From: Odontocerum albicorne
Taxonomy: Eukaryota > Arthropoda > Insecta > Trichoptera > Odontoceridae
Length of the DNA stretch: 64,000 nt
Assembly (NCBI GenBank): GCA_949825065.1
Contig: OX463841.1
Span: 23,200,916-23,264,915 of the forward strand
Reading direction: 5' to 3'
The notes under the pieces were generated by a model. It searched no databases. It saw nothing but the letters and a program-made list of their open reading frames with translations, and had not been told where the DNA came from. Positions 36,401-48,400 of the stretch are shown piece after piece (positions within the stretch are counted from its first letter, which is position 1; each line of letters starts with the position of its first letter). The translations under genes were made by a program, and so were the position numbers.

Positions 36401-39400
36401 GCGCTATCCGTATGCTGCCAGAAAGATGGGAAAAAGTAGTGGCAAGCGATGGGCAATACTTCGAATAAAACATGAGGTTCCCTTCTTTCACAATTAATGC
36501 CCAATTTTTTGATAAAAAACGGCGGAAACTTATTTGTACACCTAATAAAATCTTATAATTTGTGCTAAAATTCAATAACTATTTCCTCTAGAGCCGTTTT
36601 TAATATTTTGTTAGTCATCTATTTTTATACTAACTTTGTATCAAGGTATTCATACTATTTTTATACTAACTTTATATCAAGGTATTGATACTATTTTTCC
36701 TCCTGTTGTTAAATTTAAAACTAGATCCTTTAAGACCATATAAAATTAAGGTATGTGAAATGTCAAGGAATCTTTTTTTCCACATAAAATATATTCAATT
36801 GAAATAAAAAAATATTGCAGTCCCAAATTATTGTTATTTGAAATTGCTCATAGAGTTACTAAATTGTATTTGTCCAATAATGATATATGCATATGAAGTA
36901 TGTACAATAGATATAAATACGCAAGTGTCCAAGATATGTCACGTAGATACAATACTTCCATATTTATTTCTATGTACCCCATCCCATATGTATATGTATT
37001 TATACTTTTTTCACTTTAATTTACCTCTGCTAGAAGAATTGTTTTTTTTTAATATTCTATAAATTTCAGATATCAAATGAATCGGACTCTGGTAGCTTCA
37101 GTGGTTCAAGTCAGGATGATGATTTGAAAAATAAATTATTAATATTTACAACAGGGTCAGATACCTATACGCCTCATCAAATAGGTTTCAAGAGGATTAA
37201 AAATTTAGATTTTCCTGATAGATTATCACCTGGACCTACCATTAGAGAAAGAATTGCTGCACGAGAAAGAGAACGTGAAAGAGAAAGGGAAAATGAGGGA
37301 GCAGAGCAACTAAACTGGGCTAATTTTGAATTAGTCAGAGACAGATTTGATATTCCAGATAAATTGATTGATTTACATGGGCATATCATTGGAATGGCAT
37401 TGTCACCAGACCACAAGTAAATTATTTATTTAATTTCTATGAGTATGATTTGTTATTTAGTAAATTCCACTAGGTATAAGTGTAATTTATGAATTCAATC
37501 TTATCATCATCACCCTTCTGTATTTCAGTTATTGAGGTATAACATACACTGAGAACAAATTCTATCTTGGAACTCGTCTTTTACTTCTGCCACGTCCATA
37601 CATCTCATACATTACGAGAATACTTTATTAACTGTTTTGCAATCATTATATTCAAGCATATAATGATAATTGAATTAGGGAAAGAAACTAATTTGACATT
37701 GGCATTACTAATTAATTTTCTTAGATAAAATATTTTCAAGGTTTTAAATATCAACCTTATAATACACATGTGATAAATAAATTAGTTGAAAGATGGAAAC
37801 TACTTTTTCCCTCTATAATTATTTTTATAGTCAGGCAGCATGAATGTTAGTATCTATAAAGTTTAAGTGTCATATGTTAATTAAAAAAACTGAAAAATAA
37901 ACACTTCTGGTGTATGAACTTGTTTAGACAGTTTTTAAATTGGTTCAATATCTCGGCACTCGCTACACTATTTGGCTTGTTCCAAGATTCCACAACTCTA
38001 TTAGCAAAATAATGTTTCTTTGAATTATCGTGAAATTTAGTTTCGGAAAGATTTAACTGCTTTACAAGGAATTAAAAGAAAAATGATGACTGAGTTCTGA
38101 GCAATAATAATGACTGCTCAAAGATCTTATAACATTCAGTCCACAATTTCATCTTTGATACAGAGTAGGCAACTTCAATAATCGCAATCTATATAAATTT
38201 TTGTAAGTCAGACATCTTGGAATTTTTGTTGCTCATCTTTGAACCCTTTCAAAAAGTTCAATGATCTTTATAAAATAAGAGTTCTAGCAAAGGTCGAAAA
38301 TAGGTCTTATAGACTAATAAATATTTAGATCAATAAAGTAGATTTAACTAACTTTTTAATTGTTTCCAAATTGATTGTAACAAACTGGAAATTAATAAAA
38401 TTGATTTATTTTCATTCAAAAAATTATTGAAGAACTTAGATAAATGAATATTTAGAATATAAAAGATTTCATGTTTTCACAATTGTTGCTATACATAATT
38501 GGAAAATATGTTTTTAGGAATTATAACTCATGTTTGCTAAATATTTGAGTACATACATATTTCTTCATATTGTAGTACGAACACCGAGCGACTGACTTCT
38601 AAGTATAGGCCATGCAATCGGTCTGAAATGTGAAGTAATCGACCCAAATATCTAACACTAAGTGAGAAATAATTTCTAAAATCTTATTTTCCAATTATAC
38701 ATTTATAACTTAACATTCATAATGTACTATCGCTGGTGACTGGAAGAACTATAAAGTCTAACCAATCTGAATGTACAATGACTCAGAGGCGACACCTGAG
38801 TGGTAGAATCTGCCAGAAACATTAAATTAATGAAATTAGTTTATATATAGGGTGCGTTTTATGTTCCAGGTCAATGTTTTTTTTTAATAACTTTTAAATG
38901 AAACACAATTTTATAGTTTATATTTAATTGATTGATTATGGTCTTTACCATTATGTATGAAATATAATATCGGTCAAGTGGTTGCCTCTGGCTATGGCGC
39001 AAACGTGGGCTCTTTCAAGCATATTGTTCATAATATTCTCGCAGACTTCTGGTGTCATTTCAGCAATTTCTTTTCGAATGTTGTCCTTAAGCATCGGGGA
39101 TTGTGGTTGGTTTGTTGGTGTACACCTTTTCCTTCAAGTATCCCCATAGGAAATAATCGGGGGCGGTCAAATCAGGGGATTGTGGGGACCAGTCGATATC
39201 ATCACTTTTTGACATTATTCGGCTGGGAAAAGTTTCTTGCAAAATTTGCATCGTAGCACGAGCTGTGTGTGATGTGGCACCGTCCTGTTGGAACCACATG
39301 TGCTGTAGGCCCAATTGATCCAATTCGGGCACAAGAAAGTTTACTAACATGTCACGATAGCGATCACCAGTAACTGTTACAGCATTGCCTCTAGCACCCT

Positions 39401-42400
39401 CAAAGAAATATGGTTCAATGATGCCGCTGGCCCAAATGGCGCACCATATAGTTACTTTACGAGGGTGTAATGGTCATTGGTGTATTAATTGAGGATTTTC
39501 AGTGCCCCAATAGCGGCTATTCTGTTTATTAACAAAGCCAGCCAAGTCGAAATGTGCCTCGTAGTTCGTGATGATTTTTTGCCAAAAATGGTGGTCGTCT
39601 ATACCAACCTGTAAAACCCGAGCACTTCAATCTCGCCGCCGTCATTTTCCTGTAGCTCTTGTTTCAATTGAATTTTATATGGATAAAAATGCAAATCTTT
39701 TTTGATAATTTTTAACAAACATGATGGAGACATTCCCAATTCTTGTGCACGGTGTCAATGAAAGATGCACGGACGTTCACCAACACTCTGCCTCACTGCA
39801 TTAATCTTTTCTGGCGTATGTTGGCTACATTATCGCCCAGACTTTGCTTTATCTTCCAGTGTATACAAATTTTCAAAATTATTCATTACACGCTGAATGG
39901 TTGACTTGCTTGGCACATGATTCAAACAAAAAAAACACACAAAATTCTTCGCGTATTCACAATTGAACAATTATTTAAATAAAATGTTTTAATAACTTCA
40001 ACACGTTGTTGCGGAGTTAGATGCTCCATAATAAATTGTTATCAATTACTCTCTACGACTGTCAAATATGAACTGACAAATAACAGCCAAATCAAAATAG
40101 CGGCCGAACGAAATCAGCTTGGAACATAAAACACACCCTGTATGATAGAAATTAATTAAATATATTTACAAAAAGCAGATATTTTTTCAATAAAAGGGTA
40201 TTTAAGTAATTGAAATGTTTTTATTTCAAGGTATCTTTATGTGAACAGTCGCCCTTGGCCCAATGGCTATGCAATAGAGAATCCATTGAGTCCACCTCCA
40301 CTAGCCTCACACATCGATATGCATGTTATAGATCTCACAAATCTGACTCCTGTTGGCAATATGCTCAAAGCACACCGTGCCTATACACCCAACACAGAAT
40401 GCTTTTTTATCTTTTTAGACGTGGCGGAAAAATATGTAGCAAGGTAATTTTATAACTACTATGCATATCCAGAAAGTAAGTGTACTGAGGCTCTCACGAC
40501 CGGATGGATTTTATTTTCGACATGTTGACTACACTTCCGTGTAGCCTGACCCTTCCACTCCGCAACGAGACCGGTTCGAAGTCAGTACGTTGAGAAGTGT
40601 CGACGCGACAACACGTTTCGTGAAAAATGTCAATCCAATCTCCCGCCAAGTGCGAAATACGCGGTGTCATCCGTTATCTCGTTTGGAAGGGAAAACCTCC
40701 GGTTGAGGTTTATAATGAGGTGAAAACTGCATATGGTGATAAAGCTATGAATCGTACGAGTGTGTACAAGTGGTGTCGCGAGTTTAAAAACGGTCACGTC
40801 ACATCTCTTCACCCTCCGCCAAAAAGTTCAAAACCACAATTTCAGCCAAGAAAATCATGGCATCCGTGTTTTGGGACTGTCAAGGCATAATTTTAATTGA
40901 ATATATGCCTCAAGGGGAGACCATCAACTCTGCAAGATACTGTGAGACCCTAAAAAAATTGCGGAGGGCGATTCAGAACAAGAGGAGAAGCATGTTGACA
41001 AAGGGAGTCTGCCTGCTGCACAACAATGCCAGACCACACACGGCCAACGCCACGAAGGAACTGCTCGCCTCGTTTAAATGGGATGTCCTGAACCATCCCG
41101 CGCATTCCCCTGACCTTCAGATTACTATCTCTTTATCTCCCTGAAGCTGCACATGGGTGGAAAAAGGTTTTCAACCGACGAGGAGGTAACGGAGGAGGTG
41201 GAGAAGTGGACGGAGGGGTTGGCGGGAATCTACTTCGAGGTAGGCATCAAAAAGTTGATACCCCGCTTCACCACCTGCATTGAGAGGAATGGCGACTATG
41301 TCGTAAAATAGCTTACATATGTACTACAGTAACCACGTAATTTTTTTGTTTAAATAAAAAAAATTTTAACCTACAAAAATTCAGTACACTTACTTTCTGG
41401 ATATGCCTCGTATATCATTCATAACTATTTATTATCACTAAATAGATTAACAAGGACTTGGAAAAAATATGACTTAGTGATAAGACACAAACTATGGAAA
41501 ATATTGAATGAATATGTTGTAAATTAATATGGGACATTGCGTCATCATATGCAGAAAGTAGAACATGTATTAAATTGAATGGTGCCCTGACTGAGTGGTT
41601 TAATATTTCAAAAGGGGTAACGCAAGGATACGTTATGTCACCCTGGTTGTTCAATATTTTTATAGATTTATGTGTGAAGGAACTAAAAAGGACAATGGGT
41701 GGCATATAAATGTGGAATGGGAACGTATGCAGATTACTGTTTACTGATGACATGGCGGTTTTATCGGAGAGTGAAGATGAATTACAGAATTTGATAAGTA
41801 AATCGTATGAGAGATGCGAAAAGAAAGATCTGCGAATAAATGTTGCGAAATCAAATTAACGGTGATAGAAAAGTGTGAAAAGAAAAGTAAATGCGATATA
41901 TGGGTGAATAATGAAAGATTGGAGCAAGTTGAGGAATTTTACTATCCAGGCAGCATTTTCTCAGATGGATGAGTCGAGAGGGATATCGAACGGTGCATAG
42001 TGATAGTAAACAAAGACAATGGGACACTAAGACATATAGACTCGAACCAAACAGTATCAAAATCAGACATATACACTCGAACCAGACAGTATCAAAGTCC
42101 ATAATAGTATTTTGGTGCCAACTTGTATGTACGGGAGTGAAATGTGGACATAGAATAGAACATAGAGTGTGGAAGCTACAATGTCATTAATACAACGGGC
42201 ATAGAAGAAATGGTCACAGGAAACGAAGATGAAGAACTAACTGCAGAAAATTGAGTTGAAAGCTGTTAAGCCGGATTTTTCTATGAAAACGTTGAATGAA
42301 ATTTTTTCATTGATCTATTTACTGATAAAGTTTTTGATCCAGATGCTTGTACGTAAAGAGAATTAACATTTAAAAAATAGGTAGAAAGCTTACTTGAGGC

Positions 42401-45400
42401 TTATTGAGAAATTTGCAAAGAGCTTGAAAAGAAGAAGAGACAAACATCAATCACGAGTTTTTTCGCCCTGTTAGTTTACCCACGTATCTATAGTTTAACT
42501 TGCCACACATATTTTCTTTAAATATGCTTTAAAATTAAATGTTACCTTCATATGGTAACCAATAATGCTTAAGTCGTTGTTTCGTCTTTAATTTATTCTT
42601 AACCTTTTACAAGAAAAACAGGTACTTTTAGGTAAGTCAGAGCACTTTGTGCAACTCACATCTGTTTATTATGGATGTCTAGTTTTTTAGTCTACAGTTT
42701 CGTATCAAGTTGGTGGATCGCGTAACCCCCACGGATAATGAGGGATCACTGTACTTTCTTTTAAACATTCTGACATGCGGGGTTTCCGTTAGATTCCAGA
42801 TTAACAACACTCAGAATGAGCATAACATGTGGACAGTTAACATGTTTATCAGGCTCTTAAAATATTTTACATGCTTCCAAGATGAAAGAAACATAAGTAT
42901 TTGTCCAAGGGATCATTAAAAAAATGAATAAATGAAGAGTCATTCAAAATGACAATTATGCAATTTTGATGACTTCACCATACTAATGCATTTGTGTGTA
43001 TGTATGTTTATGTGCATATATGTAAGCGTGTATAGATATAACATTCTTTCACTGAATTGTTTTTTGTCTTTGCATGTCAGTCAAGTTGCGCCCAGTCAAG
43101 AAGGGATAGTTCATTAGAAAAGAAAATATAAATAAAAACCTGGTCATCGGAGTTTGGTATATTGATACTAGTATACATACATAGTCTTCTGAAATATTTT
43201 TAAATGAGCTCTTTAGGTGATATTTATGTATAAGAGTGCTACTTGTAAATACGAGTAATTCTCATTTAAGAGTACTGATGTTTAAAAACTCAGATGTTAA
43301 ATTCTATAATTTTAAATACATACATAGCATTACACCTTTTCTCTGCTGGGTTGTACAGAAAGGACAGCGCGCCAGACTTTCCTATCTCGACACACATATT
43401 TCGCATCCTCTACATCCATACAGCTTCTCATACAGCTCGTACGATTTCCCTTACATTTCCTTTCAAAATATTCACATGATCTGACCATACTTTCCTTGGT
43501 TTTCCTCTACCATGCCTTCCACTTACATTTGCACTATATATTTGTTTAGTCATTCTTCATTAATTTATTCCACGTGTCCAAACCATCTCAGAGTGCTCTT
43601 TTTCATCTTACTCAAGTTCACATTCATCCCTAATCACTTTATTCGGTATTCAGTCATACATTGTCACCCCTTGTAGTCTACTAAATGCACACATTTCTAC
43701 AGTATTTATTTGGCTCTTTTCAGTCTTTTTCCATGTCCACATTTCACTCCCATACATCAAAGTTGGCACTAATGTACTGTTATGAAACATCATCTTAGCA
43801 AATTTTGATATTATCCAGTTTGAGTTTCTATGGTTTTTTGTGGAATTTAATGTTTTGAGTGTTTTGAGAATGATGTTAAAAAAAAGTATTTAAGTTATTT
43901 GATGTCTTAATATTTTTTGCATATTTTTCAATAGCGGAGCTGAAAATAGTGCTGCCTACATTTGGGACAGATACTATGGAGTTTGTCTTGCACGACTGCC
44001 ACATGTAGACTGTGTCAATGCTATAGCATTTAATCCTGCCAACCCGCACATGTGTGTCACTACGAGTGATGATTATTCAATTAGGGTATGTATAGCTGTA
44101 TTGTATCCCTTTAATGATTTATAGTAACTAAATTTTCATTAAATTTGTTAATAACACTTATCTTTAAGATGTGTCACAATATAAACAGCCTCCGTGGTCT
44201 AGTTGGTAAGACATCTATCTGTCTTCCGACTCAGAGGTTGCGAGTTCTATTTTCATTGGTTCCCAATTTTTTAAGTTTCGTGTTGGTCGTAAAATATTGT
44301 CACATAGTAATAAATCCGCCAGTTTGTAGTATATACAACAATAGCATAATACAATAAAATATATTTTTCCAGTGTTCAAGTAATTTTGAAAATATAACAC
44401 TCAAGAGTTCTAAGTAAAAAGTAAAAGCGGTGCTGTGCTTATTTACCGCTACACAGATGAAGTACACTATTTTAAGGTGTTGCTTAAATCTGTATTTTTC
44501 ATAAATCAAAAAGATATTTAAAAACGCTTATATAACTATGATCATACATATTGTGTTTTTCTTAAGTCTAATCTTTCATTTAAAGCGATGATTAAATTAC
44601 ACATATGTATTGTATTGTATTACACTTTTGTTATATACTAAGTTTCTGTTCTGTTTTGTAAGTTGGCATGTAGAACAGAGGGTGATTCCTTTGGACATCT
44701 ATATTTATCAGACATTTAAACTTAATACTTCTAGTATTGCTGGACAGTTAAAACTACCTTGAAGAACCTTCAGTAGGAATATCGCAGTGGATTCTTGCCT
44801 TCTTGTTTTGAGGCTTCTATAATTACACACCGTGAGAAGTTCAACATGATGCGCATATTTTGGAAAGTCACCCTTTGTTCTGTACCATAGATATCTGTAG
44901 ATTTGTTTTTGAATATGTTCTATAGTAACACATCGATCAATAAGTCCTGGGATTAACCAACAGATGGCGCCTCTAATAACAAATCCATACCATTCTCAGT
45001 TAGTACCAACCTTTAGAAGTTACGTGTCAAACTTTCATGACATTCCGACATTGTGTCATTGAGTTACAGTGGTTTTAGTGACGCTCCTTTTGCTATTTTC
45101 AAAACAATGGAAAAAAACGAATTTCGTGTGTTGGTTGATAAAACATTGCTTTTTAATGGTAAAAAATACCATTCAAACCCAGCGATGGCTTGAAAAGTGT
45201 TATCCGGGCTCTGCTTCGTCGAAAACAACCATTTGTCGGGGGTATGCTGATTTCAAACGCGGTCGTATAGACGCAAATGATGCTGAACGCTCTGGTCGTC
45301 CAAATGAGGCTTTTACATCAGAAAACATTAAAAAAAACTCAAAATCGTGATGGAAAATCGCAAAGTAAAGTTGCATGAGATAGCTGACATCCTGAAGATA

Positions 45401-48400
45401 TCATTTGGTAGTGTTTACACTATTTTGAACATTTGGTCATGAAAAAACTTTTTCAAAATGGGTGCTGCGTTTGCTCACAATGGAACAGAAACAACAACGC
45501 ATCGATAATTCAGAGCGCTGTTTGGCACTGTTTATGCGAAATAAACAGGAGTTTTTGCATCGGTATGTGACAATGGATGAAACTTGGATCCACCACTATA
45601 CTCCAGAATCAAGTCAGCTGAGTGGAGAGCAGCCAGTGAAAGTCGTCCGAAGCGACCAAAAACTCAACAGTCGGCCGGGAAGGTTATGGCCTCCCTATTT
45701 TGGGATGCACATGGTATAATATTCATCGATCACCTTGAAAAGGGAAAAACCATCAATAGCGAAAAGTTAGGAAAGCGTTGGAATGAATGTATCGTTCTTG
45801 AAGGAATTGAATTTTGGCAAACAAATGTCGTTTTAGTAGTTTGTCCCGGGCCTTATTGATCGTGTTATTCTTATATTTAGGCTGATGAGGAGCTCAAACT
45901 GCTGTAGCGAATTCTAATTTGGTTCTAATTATAAAACCGAGTAGTTTGTAACTCTCTGATATCAACTGCGAGACAAATGTGAATCCGATATCAAAAGTTA
46001 ATCTCAAATATTTGAATTCAGAAACTCTGTTTAATGTTATTCTCTGTATTGTATACAGTGATGGTGGGCTGGTGAAAATGATCGACTGTAGGAAACACAG
46101 ACACATTGATTTATATTGAAATAATTTTGCTCAGTCCAGGAAATTAGAGAGTAGGTCCTATTGTAGGTACACAATTATGGAGGGAAGTTATTTTATTGAA
46201 AATTTTCAAATCTTCAACAAACAATAAACATGTCGAGTGACTTTTGGAATTTCGTATATCGTCAATTAATATGAGGAATAGCAGATGACCTAAATTAGAC
46301 CTTTGTGGTGTGCCAGATCATGCGATTTTCCACTGAAGACTTGTCCTGCACTGTTACATATTAGGATCTTTCTTTTACATATGATGTAAAAAATAACAGA
46401 TTATTACTGAAGCCCAGGTTATGCATTTTCTAAAGCAATATATCATGATCAACTTTATCGTAAGCTTTCTGGAAGTCTGTATATTACATTGATTTAAGAA
46501 AACTCATCTAGATTTGATGCAAGATGCTGTGAGAGAGAGAGAGAGGATTGGTAATCATTTTGGCAAAAACCCACGCTGGTTTCCAATAATTCTTGATAAT
46601 ACTTAATGGCTCAATTGTCTGCATAGTAGTTTCTAAAAATTTTGTAAACACTAAGGCCGAGGCCACACCAAAGTTCTGCGTTAGGTGCTAAGCTAGGTTT
46701 TACGTGACTCATATACTAGGTGACTTAATGCTTGGCCACACCAAAGTGCTTCGCACAAATTCATTTGACGTTTGGGAGCGGTTGAGTCAACAAACGATGC
46801 CACTCTCAAAACTAACCAATTTCATTACAACTTACCATCTTTATTTACTTCCTGTGCAACTTCATTTCAAAGTGATTTTATTACAGGTACACTTTTGTAT
46901 AATTTGCTCGATGGGTTCCACAAAGGCCCTTTTATACACAGCTGTTATTAAAACTTCCGCCATCTTGTAAAATCACGGTGACACAATAAAATTAACCGAC
47001 ACATCTGTTCGCTAGGAGATTCACTCGGTGACTAATCGTCATGTAGCGTGGCGCGAAGCGTGCAGTGTGGCCATTGCGATAGTATGCGGTGCGTTGGTTC
47101 ACTAGGATATGTCGCCTAAGTCACAGCGTAGCTCTAAGCACCAAGCGAGGCTCCTACCTGTGTGGCCTCGGCCTTAGAGAACTATTACAGTTCCAGCAAT
47201 ACTTTCGTGGATTCATTATTTAAATTAAGAACTCCTATTACTAAAACATTTTTGTCACGTAGCATAATATAGTATTGCCTGAATTTAATCATAAAATATC
47301 TGCACCTGTGCACTCGAAGTAAACCACACAGACATAAATAGTTTTATTGTTTATCCACCGCCTCACCATACCCATGTCTCAAATAATTCTACATCCATCA
47401 CAGATGTACACAACCAGGACTCTGTGAGCGCTATTATGTCAAATGTTTGGTACCTCGAATGTTTTGGTACACACATCAAATTTTTCCCGTTTTGGTTTTT
47501 TGGGTTTCAAAAATACAAATTTTGAGACTTTTAATACAAATTTTGAGAATTGTTGGATTTTTCCACTAGCTCCTCTGGTACTCCAATTTTGAACGAAGTG
47601 TATTGTTTTTTCGTTGGGAACCTTTCAATTTAGAAGTTCTCTTTCTCAACGAACTTTAAATATGTCAAAATATCGTCCATTGTCTCGGGGATAAATCTTC
47701 AAATGTGTAAAAAGACACTGCTCTTTTTACCACCTTCAGTTTGGTTTAGAACCAGTAGTTACTGTTGGCCTTTAAGTCTTCTGTTTGACCAATTTCCAGT
47801 CACTTGAGCCTTTTGGTATCTAGGTAGATTTTTTTTTATAACCTGAGTTTTATTTTTTTACAACATAAATGTTGATTTTCGTACTTTCAGTTGGAGTTGC
47901 TTCTAACGTTTTCCCAGATCTAGCCCTTTTTTGCGTTAGAGATTTTCAGGGTCATAACTTTGGATTCGGGTATATTATTTGATTGAGAACTCACCCATGT
48001 TCGATAATGTTTTCCTGATTCTAATGGTTTTGCCTCGTTTCACACTCACTGACACATTTGCATCAATGGCCACTATTTTGGCACACAAGAATGATATTAT
48101 ATTGTCTTGAGTTTTTAGCAACTTTGACTATAATTTTCTAGATTAGCCTTACTGATCAGACTTTAATTCTCCTCTCAATTTCGATATAACTCCGATAAAT
48201 TCCTCCACAATAGCGGCACTTGACCGAGTAATATTAGAAATATTTATATATTTTTTACTCATTTATTTGACTTTTTCGCCAAATTTTGACGAGTTAAATG
48301 GTGCACACTGCACCAAAGGTTCTTCCGGGGTAGAAGCTGGGAACTTAATTTAATGCTGTCTGATCTTACCAAGGGCCATACTCCATTTATCATTTTGTAT

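Noticed and set aside
37177..37416. Antisense Ser/Leu-rich frame over FBXW5 exon 6
   Set aside because: A shadow of the RE repeat on the coding strand; no splice or family support.
44187..44280. Functional tRNA gene (A and B boxes present)
   Set aside because: No closing acceptor stem, decayed B box, and the same head recurs with a common non-tRNA body and tail: a SINE. The same applies to 611, 1195, 55520 and 57449.
46529..46545. GA dinucleotide run (GAGAGAGAGAGAG) as a GAGA-factor site
   Set aside because: A short simple repeat at the edge of a decayed LINE, with no promoter nearby; no support for a regulatory role.
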